Shown piece after piece: positions 42,125 to 51,328 of a stretch of DNA of 64,000 nt. How positions within the stretch are numbered: position 1 is the first letter of the stretch; every line of letters starts with the position of its first letter. The translations under genes and the position numbers were made by a program. The notes under the pieces are model-generated. The model had not been told where the DNA came from, made no database searches, and worked only from the letters and a program-made list of their open reading frames with translations. The DNA is from RPRB01 sp035519675 (GTDB lineage: Bacteria; Myxococcota; Myxococcia; Myxococcales; Myxococcaceae): NCBI GenBank assembly GCA_035519675.1, contig DATIWB010000040.1, positions 4,949-68,948 on the forward strand. Reading direction: 5' to 3'.

Positions 42125-45100
42125 TCAGGCGAGGACCGGCGACAGTTCTCCCGGACGGGCCTCGGGTGCTGTGGCCGGGCCGTCCGCGAGGCCCCGGCCC
42201 TTCCAGAGGAAATACACCGCCGGGTACACCAGCAGCTCGAGGACGAACGACGTCACCAGCCCGCCCACCATCGGGGCGGCGATCCGCTTCATGAGATCGG
42301 CGCCGGTCCCGGTGGCCCAGAGGATGGGCAGCAGGCCGGTGAACGCCGCGGCGACGGTCATCGCCTTGGGGCGCACCCGCTTCACCGCGCCGTGGACGAT
42401 GGCCTCCACCAGGTCCCCGCGCGTCTTCAGCCTCCCCGCGGCCCGGGCCTCGTCGTGCGCGAGGTCCAGGAAGAGGAGCATGAAGACCCCAGTCTCGGCA
42501 TCGAGGCCCATCAAGGCAATCATCCCCACCCAGACCGCGATCGAGACGTTGTAGCCGAGCAGCCAGAGCAGCCACACCGCGCCGATCGCCGAGAAGGGGA
42601 CCGCGAGGAGAACGATGCCCGCCTTCACCGCCGAGCGGGTGTTGACGAACAGCAGCCCGAAGATCAGGAACAGCGTGACCGGGAGGATGAACTTCAGCCG
42701 CTCGCGGACCCGGAGCATGTTCTCGTACTGCCCGCTCCAGGACATCGAGTAGCCGGGCGGGACTTGCACCGCGGAGGCGACGGCCTGCTTCGCCCGGTCG
42801 ACGTAGCTGCCGATGTCCACCTTCGAGGTGTCGAAGTCCACGTACACGTATCCGGCGAGCAGACCGTTCTCGTTCCGGATCATCGATGGGCCCTGCACCA
42901 GCCCCACGTCGGCGATCTCCTCCATCGGGATCTGCCCACCCTGCGGCAACGGGAGGAGAACCCGGCGGAGCGCCTCGAGGTCCTCGCGGTAGTCGCGTGC
43001 GTACCGGACGTTGATCCCGTACCGCTCCCGCCCCTCCACCGTCACGCTTTGCTCCTCGCCGCCCACGGCCGTCAGCACCATCGCATTGGCGTCGTCGATG
43101 CTGAGCCCGTAGCGGGCCAGCCGGTCGCGCTTGAGCACGAAGTCGAGGAAGAAGCCCTCCGACACCCGCTCGGCGTAGACGCTGCGGGTCCCAGGGACCT
43201 TGGACAGCGCCGCCTCGGTGGTCACCGCGACCTTCTGGATCTCGTCCAGGTCGGCCCCGGAGATCTTGATGCCGATGGGCGTGCGGATGCCGGTGGAGAG
43301 CATGTCCAGCCGCCCCTTGATGGGCATGGTCCAGGCGTTGGAGATGCCGGGCAGCCTGAGCGCGGCGTCCATCTCGGCGCGGAGCTCAGCCTCGCTGATC
43401 CGGTCGTCCCAGATCGGGCGCAGCACCGCCTTGAGCCAGCCGGGTGCCCAGTCCGAGTACCACCGGGGGGCCTCTCGCCACTGCGAGCGTGGCTTGAGCA
43501 CCACGGTGGTCTCCATCATCGACAGCGGGGCAGGGTCGGTGGAGGTCGTCGCGCGGCCGGCCTTGCCGAAGACCCGCTCGACCTCGGGGAAGGTTCGCAG
43601 CAGCTTGCTCTGCAGCTGCAGCGCCGCCTGGGCCTCGGCCACCGACATCCCGGGCTGAACCGCCGAGGGCATGTAGAGGATGGTCCCCTCGTCGAGCGGG
43701 GGCATGAACTCGGACCCCAGTGTCAGGTAGACGGGCACGGTGAGCGCCACCAGCACCAGGCTGGCGAGCACGGTGGCCCGGGCGTGGCCCACCACGAAGC
43801 GGCACGGCCCCTCGTAGAGGTGGTGGAGCAGTCGGCTGATGGGGTGCTTCTCCTCCGGATGGTAGGTGCCGACCAGCAGGCCCGTCGCGAGCCAGCTCAG
43901 CGGGCGCGGCCGGAACCGGAACGGCTCGATCCGGGCGAAGAGCATCCGGAGCGCCGGATCCACCGTCACCGCCAGCAGCGCGGCGATGGCCATGGCGAAG
44001 TTCTTGGAGAAGGCGAGGGGGCGGAACAGCCGCCCCTCCTGGTCGACCAGGGTGAAGACCGGGAGGAAGGCCACCGCGATGACCAGGAGCGAGAAGAAGA
44101 CGCTCGGCCCCACCTCCATCAGCGCCGCCAGCCGCACGTCGTGAAAGCTCCCCGGCCTCCCCGCGGCGTCCCATCGCTGAATCTTGTTGTAGGCGTTCTC
44201 CACCTCGACGATCGCGCCGTCGACCAGCACGCCGATGGAGATGGCGATCCCGGCGAGAGACATCAGATTGGCGTTCAGCCCGAAGAGCTTCATCGGGATG
44301 AAGGCCAGCGCCACCGAGAGCGGGATGGTGACGATGGGCACGATGGCCGAGGGCACGTGCCAGAGGAAGATCAGGATCACCAGGCTGACGATGATGATTT
44401 CCTCGATCAGCTTGCTCCGCACCGTGTCGATCGCCTGGCCGATCAGGATCGACCGGTCGTAGGTCGAGACCACCTCGACGCCCGGGGGCAGAGACGGCTT
44501 CAGCTCGACCAGCTTCGACTTGATCCGCTCGATGACCGAGAGTGCGTTCTCGCCCTGGCGCATCACCACGATGCCGCCCACCACGTCGCCCTGCCCGTCG
44601 AGGTCGGCGACCCCCCGGCGCATCTCGGGCCCGAGCGTCACCTGGGCCACGTCCTTCACCGTGATCGGCGTTCCGTTCTCGGTCCGCAGTGCGAGGGACT
44701 CGAGGTCATGGACGGACTTCACGTAGCCGCGGCCGCGGACCATGTATTCACGGCCGGAGATCTCCACCAGCCGGCCGCCCACGTCGTTGTTGCCTCGGCG
44801 CACAGCCTGGATCACCGCATCCAGCGGGATGCGGTACGAGGCGAGCGCGTTGGGGTTGACGGTGATCTGGTACTGGCGCACCTGGCCGCCCACCGTCGCC
44901 ACCTCGGAGACACCGGGCACTGCCTGCAGCGCATAGCGGAGGAACCAGTCCTGGAAGCTCCGCAGCTCGTCCGAGCTGTGCTTGCCGCTCCGGTCCACCA
45001 GCGCGTACTGGAACACCCAGCCCACGCTGGTGGCGTCGGGCCCGAGCTCGGTCTTCACCCCCGGCGGCAGCTGGGAGGTGATCTTCGACAGGTACTCGAG

Positions 45101-45427
45101 CACCCGTGTCCGGGCCCAGTACGGGTCGGTGCCGTCCTCGAAGATGACGTAGACGAAGCTGTAGCCGAAGTCGGAGAAGCCGCGGATGGCCTTCACCCGC
45201 GGCGTGCCCAGCAGCGCGGCGGTGATGGGGTAGGTGACCTGGTCCTCGAGGATGTCGGGGCTCCGGTCCCAGCGCGAGTAGACGATGACCTGGGTGTCCG
45301 AGAGGTCCGGCAGCGCATCCAGGGGGATGGTGCGCATGGTCCAGAAGGAGATCCCCAGCAGCACCAGCGCGCAGGTGAGCACCACCCAGCGCTGCTCGGC
45401 CGAGAAGCGGATGAGGCGGCGGATCAT
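42125..45427 (-). CDS. cusA: Cu(I)/Ag(I) RND efflux pump, CusA type
   Basis: 1100-aa heavy-metal RND pump of the inner membrane. It follows E. coli CusA closely from LPDLSDTQVIVYSRWDRSPD to the end, including VIFEDGTDPYWARTRVLEYL. The three metal-binding methionines are kept: LYMPSAVQPG, APLSMMETTV and RLDMLSTGIRTPIG (M573, M623 and M672 in E. coli). Proton-relay acids are present as VDGAIVEVENAYNKI and MGLDAETGVF. These point to Cu(I)/Ag(I) rather than zinc or cobalt. The ATG overlaps the adaptor stop (ATGA). Last of a CusC-CusB-CusA order. Confidence 0.95.
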   Translation of the reverse strand: MIRRLIRFSAEQRWVVLTCALVLLGISFWTMRTIPLDALPDLSDTQVIVYSRWDRSPDILEDQVTYPITAALLGTPRVKAIRGFSDFGYSFVYVIFEDGTDPYWARTRVLEYLSKITSQLPPGVKTELGPDATSVGWVFQYALVDRSGKHSSDELRSFQDWFLRYALQAVPGVSEVATVGGQVRQYQITVNPNALASYRIPLDAVIQAVRRGNNDVGGRLVEISGREYMVRGRGYVKSVHDLESLALRTENGTPITVKDVAQVTLGPEMRRGVADLDGQGDVVGGIVVMRQGENALSVIERIKSKLVELKPSLPPGVEVVSTYDRSILIGQAIDTVRSKLIEEIIIVSLVILIFLWHVPSAIVPIVTIPLSVALAFIPMKLFGLNANLMSLAGIAISIGVLVDGAIVEVENAYNKIQRWDAAGRPGSFHDVRLAALMEVGPSVFFSLLVIAVAFLPVFTLVDQEGRLFRPLAFSKNFAMAIAALLAVTVDPALRMLFARIEPFRFRPRPLSWLATGLLVGTYHPEEKHPISRLLHHLYEGPCRFVVGHARATVLASLVLVALTVPVYLTLGSEFMPPLDEGTILYMPSAVQPGMSVAEAQAALQLQSKLLRTFPEVERVFGKAGRATTSTDPAPLSMMETTVVLKPRSQWREAPRWYSDWAPGWLKAVLRPIWDDRISEAELRAEMDAALRLPGISNAWTMPIKGRLDMLSTGIRTPIGIKISGADLDEIQKVAVTTEAALSKVPGTRSVYAERVSEGFFLDFVLKRDRLARYGLSIDDANAMVLTAVGGEEQSVTVEGRERYGINVRYARDYREDLEALRRVLLPLPQGGQIPMEEIADVGLVQGPSMIRNENGLLAGYVYVDFDTSKVDIGSYVDRAKQAVASAVQVPPGYSMSWSGQYENMLRVRERLKFILPVTLFLIFGLLFVNTRSAVKAGIVLLAVPFSAIGAVWLLWLLGYNVSIAVWVGMIALMGLDAETGVFMLLFLDLAHDEARAAGRLKTRGDLVEAIVHGAVKRVRPKAMTVAAAFTGLLPILWATGTGADLMKRIAAPMVGGLVTSFVLELLVYPAVYFLWKGRGLADGPATAPEARPGELSPVLA

Positions 45428-46812
45428 CTTCCCGCCCCCTCGAGCGCGCCGAGCGATGCCCGGAGCCGCGACTCGGAGTCGACCAGGAAGTTGGCACGGG
45501 TGACCACCTGGTCCCCCGCCGAGAGCCCCCCCAGCACCTCCGAGTGCTCACCGTCGCTCGCCCCAATCTTCACCTCCCGGGGCCGGAACTTCCCCTCGCC
45601 CAGCGAGACGAAGACCACCTTCCGCGTCCCGGAGTCGATGATCGCGTCGGTGGGAACGCTCAGCCCGGTGCGCGCCGGCGTACGGAGCGTGACCTCACCG
45701 AACATCTCCGGCCGCAGCTCACCGGTCGGGTTGGGGAAGGCGAGCCGCACCTTCGCGGTGCGCGTCTTGGGGTCCATGATCGGGTCGATGAAGATGACCT
45801 TCCCGAGGAACTCCTTGTTGGGGAACGCCTGCAGGGTGAGCGTCGCCGGAGTCCCGAGCTTCACCCGGCCCAGGTCGGACTCGTAGGCGTCGGCCAGGAC
45901 CCAGACCTGGCTCAGGTCGGTGATCTCGTAGGGCATGTCACCCTCGACCACCCGGTGCCCCATCACCACGTCCTTCTTGGTCACCACCCCGCTCATCGGC
46001 GTGTAGAGGGTGACCGTGCGCAGGGCCTTCCCGGTGCGCTCGAGCCGGCGGATCTCCTGCTCCGGGATGTCCCAGAGCTTGAGCCGCTCGCGGGCCGCGG
46101 ACACCAGGTCCTCGCCGGCCTGCGCCGCACCCGCCCCGAGCGAGGCCCGGGTCCGGAGCGCCAGGAGGTACTCCTCCTCGGCCGAGACCACGTCCGGGCT
46201 GTAGATGCTGAACAGCGGCTCCCCGGCGCGGACCTGCTTGCCGATGTAATCGACGAAGACCTCCTCGATGAAGCCCGAGAACTTGAGGCTCACGTGGTGC
46301 ACCCGCGTCTCGTCCACCGCCACCCGCCCCACCGTTCGCCAGCTGCCGCCCACCGGCCCCTCGGTCACCGGGGCGGTGCGGAGGCCGATGAGCTGCTGCC
46401 GCTGCGGATCGATGCCCACGGTGGCCAGGCCGGCGACCGAGGGCGAGGCGCCGCCCACCTCGTCCGCGTAGACCGCGATGTAGTCCATGCCCATCTCGTC
46501 CTTGCGAGGCGTCGGCGAGGTCACCTTGGGGTCCATCGGCGAGCGGTAGAAGAGGAGCTTGTGCTCGGTGACGGCGGGGGCGCTCGCCGCGACCAGCTGC
46601 ATGCCGCAGATGGGGCACTCCCCTGGCTTGTCCGAGGTGATGCTCGGGTGCATCGGGCAGACGTAGGTGGTGTGGGCGTGCGGCGCGCCGGCGGAGGCCG
46701 TGGCGGTCGCGGCCGGCCGTCGGAGGATCAGCGCGGTGGCGCCCACCCCGGCGGCGACGCCGAGCACGAGCACCGAGACCAGGACGAGCGGACCGAAGCG
46801 TCGGGTGCTCAT
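45424..46812 (-). CDS. cusB: Cu/Ag efflux adaptor (CusB type) with two heavy-metal-binding domains
   Basis: 462-aa periplasmic adaptor. After an N-terminal membrane anchor (VLVSVLVLGVAAGVGATAL) come two heavy-metal-binding (HMBD/YHS-like) segments: YVCPMHPSITSDKPGECPIC at about 50-70, then YRSPMDPKVTSPTP ... DEMGMDYIAVY at about 85-114. The adaptor body follows, with GYVEEVF-type GFIEEVFVDYIGKQVRAGE, a hairpin, and YTPMSGVVTKKDVVMGHRV. AAGGAGTCACCC precedes the ATG at 46812. It overlaps the CusA ATG by 4 bp and starts 11 nt after the outer-membrane factor's stop. Confidence 0.95.
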   Translation of the reverse strand: MSTRRFGPLVLVSVLVLGVAAGVGATALILRRPAATATASAGAPHAHTTYVCPMHPSITSDKPGECPICGMQLVAASAPAVTEHKLLFYRSPMDPKVTSPTPRKDEMGMDYIAVYADEVGGASPSVAGLATVGIDPQRQQLIGLRTAPVTEGPVGGSWRTVGRVAVDETRVHHVSLKFSGFIEEVFVDYIGKQVRAGEPLFSIYSPDVVSAEEEYLLALRTRASLGAGAAQAGEDLVSAARERLKLWDIPEQEIRRLERTGKALRTVTLYTPMSGVVTKKDVVMGHRVVEGDMPYEITDLSQVWVLADAYESDLGRVKLGTPATLTLQAFPNKEFLGKVIFIDPIMDPKTRTAKVRLAFPNPTGELRPEMFGEVTLRTPARTGLSVPTDAIIDSGTRKVVFVSLGEGKFRPREVKIGASDGEHSEVLGGLSAGDQVVTRANFLVDSESRLRASLGALEGAGR

Positions 46813-46823
46813 GGGTGACTCCT

Positions 46824-48215
46824 TCACATTCCAGGTGTGGAGGCGGGGGCGGCGGCCGCGCCCGCTCCGGAAGAGGTTCGCGCCGCGCTCGGGGCCGAGA
46901 CGCCGGGGATGGTGCGTCCTGCCGACGATGCCACGCCCGATCCCGATGCGGGCTGGAGGCTCACCTCGCGCAGGGCGATGAGCAGCCGCTCGGCGTCGGC
47001 GAGCGTCGAGAGGTAGCCGCCCTCGTCCGTCACCAGCCCCCGCATCACCTCCAGCACCGAGGCGAAGGACACCTTGCCCACCCGGTACTGGAAGAGCGTG
47101 GAGCGCACCGTGGCGTCGGACTGGACGAGGAGACCGTGACGGTAGACCTCGAGCGCCTCGAGCACCGCGGCCAGGGCGGTGTGTCGCTCGCGGGTGCGGA
47201 GGGCCAGGAGCTGGCGAATGGACTCGGTTCCCTGCAGCTCGGCGTTCCGCGTCTGCTCGGCCTCGTCGACGGCGCGCGACCCCTTGTCCCACCAGTAGAT
47301 GGGAAGCGACACGCCGACGCTCGCCGCCCACATCGGCACGAGCGCGCCCCGGGGCATGATCGCCGCGGTGAAGGAGAGGTCCGGCCAGCGCTCCCGGTAG
47401 GCGCTCTTCACCTTCGCCTCGGCGACCGCCGTGCTCCGCGAGGCGAGCGCGAGGTCCGGGCTGCGCGCCTCGGCGTCGGCCAGGAGCGCCTCCGCCGGGG
47501 GGAGCGGCCCCGGACGGTCGGCGGTCAGCGGAACCGGGGTGTCGAGGGGCTCGTCCAGCGGATGGACCCGGAGCCGGTTGATGCCCTGCAGCTCGGTCCG
47601 CTCGCTCGCCTCGAGTGTCAGCCGTACCAGCCGCAGCCGGGTGCGCTCCAGCTGCGCCCGGAGCAGGTCGGACTGCGGAACCTCGCCCACCTGGTAGCGG
47701 GCGCGGGCGATCTCCTCGGCCTGCTGCCAGAGCGACTCGAGCCGCTGCTGGAGCTCGAGCTGCCCCCGGACGAGGCGCAGGTCCAGGTAGGACCGCTCCA
47801 CCTCGCCGAGCAAGGTGAGGCGGACCCGCTGCAGCGCCGCCTCGGACACGGTGACCCGGGCCGCCGCGGCCTCCTCCCGGTATCCGCGCTTTCCCGGCCA
47901 GGAGAGGGGGACGTTGAGGAGCACCTGCCAGAAGCTGGTGGGCTCGACGCCGATCTGGATGGCGGAGAAGCCGTCGTTCTGGATGCCCAGCACGAGGGTG
48001 GGATCTGCGAGCGCACCGGCCTGCGGCACGCGCTGGCGCTCGGCCGAGACCTCCGCCCGGGCGCGGGCGTGGTCGGGGCTCCTGGCGAGCGTCTCGGCGA
48101 CCAGCCCGGACAGGACCGGATCGGCCGGGTCGCCCCGGAGGAGGGGGGGAACGGCGTCGTCACCGGGCGCCGACCGGGTGAGCTGCAGCAGGACGAGACA
48201 GAGGAGCGAGGGCAC
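46824..48215 (-). CDS. Cu/Ag efflux outer-membrane factor (CusC/TolC type)
   Basis: 463-aa TolC-family channel. Two OEP repeats are present: VAETLARSPDHARARAEVSA and GALADPTLVLGIQND in the first, SPDLALASRSTAVAEAKVKS in the second. A signal peptide starts MPSLLCLVLLQL, and the C-terminus is Ala/Ser/Pro-rich. It fits the metal-efflux branch (CzcC/CusC). The GTG start is preceded by GGAGGCTCCGCTC. First of the three pump genes; the adaptor starts 11 nt past its stop. Confidence 0.9.
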   Translation of the reverse strand: MPSLLCLVLLQLTRSAPGDDAVPPLLRGDPADPVLSGLVAETLARSPDHARARAEVSAERQRVPQAGALADPTLVLGIQNDGFSAIQIGVEPTSFWQVLLNVPLSWPGKRGYREEAAAARVTVSEAALQRVRLTLLGEVERSYLDLRLVRGQLELQQRLESLWQQAEEIARARYQVGEVPQSDLLRAQLERTRLRLVRLTLEASERTELQGINRLRVHPLDEPLDTPVPLTADRPGPLPPAEALLADAEARSPDLALASRSTAVAEAKVKSAYRERWPDLSFTAAIMPRGALVPMWAASVGVSLPIYWWDKGSRAVDEAEQTRNAELQGTESIRQLLALRTRERHTALAAVLEALEVYRHGLLVQSDATVRSTLFQYRVGKVSFASVLEVMRGLVTDEGGYLSTLADAERLLIALREVSLQPASGSGVASSAGRTIPGVSAPSAARTSSGAGAAAAPASTPGM

Positions 48216-48350
48216 GAGCGGAGCCTCCGCGAAACAAGACGAGTGAGAGGACGTCCCGGGTCCGGCGCGATCAGGCCGTCACGGGAGGGATGCCGGGCGC
48301 GGGGTGCGCGCCGCGGCAAGCTCGGAGCGCCGGGAAGGGGCGCCCCGGTC

Positions 48351-48728
48351 TCACGACAGCAGCGGGAGGTTCCTGGGAGGCGGAGGCGGTGCGGGCGCGT
48401 GCGACGCGGGCAGCGCGGCACAGGCGACAGGGACAGTGACCGGCGTCACGACGACGTGGGGCGGAGCGAGCGCGAGAGACGAGGCGGGGTGCGAGGCCCG
48501 GACCGGCTCGGACACCGCGGTCTCCACCGTCGCCGCGTGCAGGACGCAGCAGTCCGGCAGCGCGGGGTGGAGCGCCACGTCGGTCGGCGGAGGAGGGCAA
48601 TGCTCGCACCCCGAGTCCTCCGCAGTGCGGACACGCTCCAGCATCGGACACGACGCAGCGTGCACGGCGCTCGCCGCCTGGGCGACGAAGGCCAGGAGCA
48701 GCACGGCGGTGATGGCGACGCGAGCCAC
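48351..48728 (-). CDS. small Cys-rich exported protein, CopL/DUF2946-like (tentative)
   Basis: 125-aa protein with an N-terminal hydrophobic segment (ITAVLLLAFVAQAASAVHA) and then Cys-rich stretches (ASCPMLERV, SGCEHCPPPPTD, PDCCVLHA), and a Pro/Ala tail. The composition and position, at the head of a copper efflux operon, resemble CopL/DUF2946 copper-responsive proteins, but no exact match is claimed. The GTG start is uncertain (no ribosome binding site). It precedes the CusC gene by 135 bp and may be its leader gene. Confidence 0.5.
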   Translation of the reverse strand: MARVAITAVLLLAFVAQAASAVHAASCPMLERVRTAEDSGCEHCPPPPTDVALHPALPDCCVLHAATVETAVSEPVRASHPASSLALAPPHVVVTPVTVPVACAALPASHAPAPPPPPRNLPLLS

Positions 48729-48872
48729 GGTGACGGCTCGAGCAGTAGCAAGGCGTGGGCCGGGCCACAACTTCCGGGTCCGCTCCCACCCGGGCCCACC
48801 CGCGGGTGCCGCGAGACTTTCGCCCCCTTCGCGGGTTCCCGCTGGTTCGTGCAAGTCTTGCGGGGTCCGGTG

Positions 48873-50006
48873 ATGCGCGTCCGACGGCTGTTGCTGCTCC
48901 TGCTGCTCGGCGCCCGGCCGGTCTGGGCGCACTCGGTCAGCAACGAGGTGGCCCTGGGCCTGAGCGAGACCTCGCCGGCCTCTCCCCATGGTCCGCACAT
49001 CGCCGACCAGCTGATCTTCCGCTTCGACCTGGCGGACGACTGGAGCCTCAAGCTGGGCGGCGCGTACACCTACGACACCGAGACGCCGCCACCGACCGGC
49101 GGGGCATTCGGAACGAGCAGCGCGCAGATTCTCATGGTGGTCGGCGGGCTGGAGTGGGACGTCTCGCCCAGGGCCACGGTCTACCTCGAGGCCTCGGGGT
49201 CCCCCCGGGCGAGCCAGACCTTCGATGCGGCCCTTCCCTTCGTCACCCCCGGCGGCGTCGAGCTGCCTCCGACGAACGTGCTGCTCTACAACGCCACCTC
49301 GAGCGTCGGCGTCCTCGGCGGAGCCACCTTCGTGGTGGGGGGCAACGAGTTCCTGGGCACGGTGCTCGGAGGGACGATCATCGACCTGAGCGTGGGGTGG
49401 ACGCTGCTCACCACCCAGCAGCGGGTGGACGCGATCGTCGATTCCAACCAGAGGCCGGTCAGCCGGTCCGCGCTGCTCGCGCTGTGCAAGCTCGCCCCGA
49501 GGAGCACCGGCTGCCGGACCATCGTCCCCTACCTGAAGGGTGGGGAGGACAGCCTCAACCAGCTCGTCCTCTCGCTGGCGGTGCTGCAGTCCGTCGGCGC
49601 GAGCACCGACCTGGGACTGAGTGGCAGCTACTACGGCTACGACCAGGACCCGACGACCGCGGTCTTCTTCACCGCCCGGGCCAACGCGGCAGCAAGCGAT
49701 TCGCTCGGGGGAGGCTTTCCGCTGGCGCCGGTCCGCTGGTCGATCAGCCCCAACCTGGCGCAGCGGTTCGGCAGCTGGACCCTCGCTCCCTGGTACCAGT
49801 TTCTCGAGTACGCCTCGTCGCTGGGCCAGGCGCACGTGGCCGGCCTGCGCGTTTCCTGGCGCATCGATCCGGCCTGGACGGTCTGGGTCTCCGGGAGCGC
49901 CCAGTGGGACCTGCTCTCGGACCCGTCGAGCACCTCGACCGAGAGCGCGGCCAGCACGCTGGTCCTCTCGGGCCGGGTGGCCCTCGGGTTCCGTGCCCGG
50001 TTCTAG
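48873..50006 (+). CDS. outer-membrane beta-barrel protein
   Basis: 377-aa exported protein. A signal peptide (MRVRRLLLLLLLGARPVWA) is followed by a long series of amphipathic strands with Tyr/Trp girdles (WSLKLGGAYTYDTETPPPTG, RATVYLEASGSPR, LAPWYQFLEYASSLG) and a terminal Phe (GFRARF), typical of an outer-membrane barrel. Two Cys lie in a loop (LCKLAPRSTGC). No family recognised. The ATG at 48873 has a weak ribosome binding site. It diverges from the Cys-rich leader of the copper efflux operon. Confidence 0.75.
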   Translation: MRVRRLLLLLLLGARPVWAHSVSNEVALGLSETSPASPHGPHIADQLIFRFDLADDWSLKLGGAYTYDTETPPPTGGAFGTSSAQILMVVGGLEWDVSPRATVYLEASGSPRASQTFDAALPFVTPGGVELPPTNVLLYNATSSVGVLGGATFVVGGNEFLGTVLGGTIIDLSVGWTLLTTQQRVDAIVDSNQRPVSRSALLALCKLAPRSTGCRTIVPYLKGGEDSLNQLVLSLAVLQSVGASTDLGLSGSYYGYDQDPTTAVFFTARANAAASDSLGGGFPLAPVRWSISPNLAQRFGSWTLAPWYQFLEYASSLGQAHVAGLRVSWRIDPAWTVWVSGSAQWDLLSDPSSTSTESAASTLVLSGRVALGFRARF

Positions 50007-50103
50007 TGCCCACGGATCGGCCTCCGGCCTCGGTCGGTCGGTAGGGGCGAATTAGGGAACTCTTAGGCTCGGGAGCTGCCCGGGGCTGGCACACCTCTCG
50101 GTC

Positions 50104-50796
50104 ATGAACCGACCCAACCGTTACCAGCCCATCCACAAGGCGCTCCGCGCCGCGCTCTTCGACGCCACCGTCCTCGTCGCCCGGACCGAGTTCGCCCACC
50201 CCGGGGAGGCCTCGATGGCCTCGCGGACCGTGGCGACCCTGCTCGACCTCCTGGATGGCCACGCCCACCACGAGGAGGAGCTGGTGATGCCGCTCGTCGG
50301 GAGGCACGCCCCGGCGCTGGTCGCCACCCTGGAGACGGAGCACAACCGCCTCGAGGGGCTGCAGGCGGAGCTGCGGGCGCTGCTGCCCCGGACCTGCTCC
50401 GACGTCACCGCGGAGCGCGAGGCCGCCGGTCAGCTCCTCGGGCGGGCGTTGACGCTCCTGGTGGCAGACCACCTGCGCCACATGGACCGCGAGGAGACGG
50501 AGGCCATGCCCGTCCTCTGGGCCCACTGCACCGAGCAAGAGCTCGACGCGATGGATGCCCGGATCCGCGCCGCCGTCCCGCCCGAGCGCATGCCGGTCAT
50601 GCTGCGGCTCATGCTCCCGGCGATGAGCACTCCCGAGTGCGCGCAGCTGCTGTCCGCGGCCCGGGCCCAGATGCCGCCCCCGGTGTTCGCCCAGCTGTCG
50701 GGCCTGGCCCGCGAGGCGCTGGGCCCCGAGCGCTGGGCGAGCACCGCCCGGCGTGTCGGCCTCGACAGCGCGGCCTCCAGCCCGCGGGCTGGATGA
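50104..50796 (+). CDS. hemerythrin-domain protein
   Basis: 230-aa cytosolic protein with an N-terminal HHE domain. Candidate iron ligands are YQPIHKALR (His), GHAHHEEELVMP (His and Glu), LETEHNRLEGL (His) and VADHLRHMDREETEAMP (His and Glu). Non-haem iron hemerythrins bind O2 or NO. The C-terminal half (about residues 145-230) is helical with no known domain. It is the first gene of a plus-strand group with two PNPOx-domain genes, which suggests a redox- or NO-responsive role. Confidence 0.85.
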   Translation: MNRPNRYQPIHKALRAALFDATVLVARTEFAHPGEASMASRTVATLLDLLDGHAHHEEELVMPLVGRHAPALVATLETEHNRLEGLQAELRALLPRTCSDVTAEREAAGQLLGRALTLLVADHLRHMDREETEAMPVLWAHCTEQELDAMDARIRAAVPPERMPVMLRLMLPAMSTPECAQLLSAARAQMPPPVFAQLSGLAREALGPERWASTARRVGLDSAASSPRAG

Positions 50797-50805
50797 CAGC
50801 TCCGG

Positions 50806-50834
50806 CGCGCGAAGGGTAAAACCCGAGTCGCGCG
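50806..50834 (+). promoter_or_regulatory. stem-loop overlapping the PNPOx start
   Basis: CGCGCGA (50806-50812) pairs with TCGCGCG (50828-50834), with an inner GGGT/ACCC stem and a 3-nt AAA loop. The 3' arm ends on the first base of the preferred GTG start at 50834. It could end hemerythrin transcription or control translation of the next gene. Confidence 0.45.
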
Positions 50835-51328
50835 TGGTCTCGATCGACGCTGCCCTCATCGAGTTCCTCACCTCCGGGCTGGTGCTCGGCGCAGCGACCC
50901 GGGACGACCGCCTCGTCCCGGACGTGGTCCGGCCCGCGGGGCTGCGGGTCGAGCCCGGCGGCCAGGAGGTCACGTTCTTCGTGGCCACCATCACTGCCGG
51001 GCAGATGCTGAAGAACGTGGAGAGCAACCGTCGGGTGGCGCTGGTCTTCAGCCATCCCCAGGACAACCGGTCGGTGCAGCTCAAGGGCCCGGTGCTGGAG
51101 ATCCGGCCCGCCCGGGAGGACGAGCGTCCGCTCATGGACCAGTATCGGGCCCGGTTCGCCCGGATGCTCGAGCCGCTCGGGGTGCCGCCGTCGTTCGTCA
51201 TGCGCACCCAGCTCTGGCCGGCGGTGGCGGTGCGCTTCGCCGTCGAGCAGATGTTCCTCCAGACGCCTGGGCCCGCGGCCGGCGCGCCGTTCGAGGGTCC
51301 GCTGCGCAGCCCGGGGCCGCAGCCGTGA
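50834..51328 (+). CDS. pyridoxamine 5'-phosphate oxidase-like flavoprotein
   Basis: 164-aa protein of the PNPOx-like split-barrel superfamily. The family pattern shows as LGAATRDDRLVPDVVRPAGL, VTFFVATITAGQMLKNVESN, RRVALVFSHPQDNRSVQLKG and MDQYRARFARMLEPLG, leading to a hydrophobic end. Members bind FMN, F420 or haem. The start is uncertain: the GTG at 50834 lacks a ribosome binding site and sits at the base of a hairpin; there is no better in-frame start downstream. Its stop overlaps the GTG of the next gene (GTGA), so the two are translationally coupled. Confidence 0.78.
   Translation: MVSIDAALIEFLTSGLVLGAATRDDRLVPDVVRPAGLRVEPGGQEVTFFVATITAGQMLKNVESNRRVALVFSHPQDNRSVQLKGPVLEIRPAREDERPLMDQYRARFARMLEPLGVPPSFVMRTQLWPAVAVRFAVEQMFLQTPGPAAGAPFEGPLRSPGPQP

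Noticed and set aside
42392..45886. Very long plus-strand open frame (over 1100 codons) opposite the CusA/CusB genes
   Set aside because: Antisense frames stay open in GC-rich DNA; its translation is Arg/Gly/Asp/His-rich low complexity, and the other strand has clear RND and adaptor motifs.
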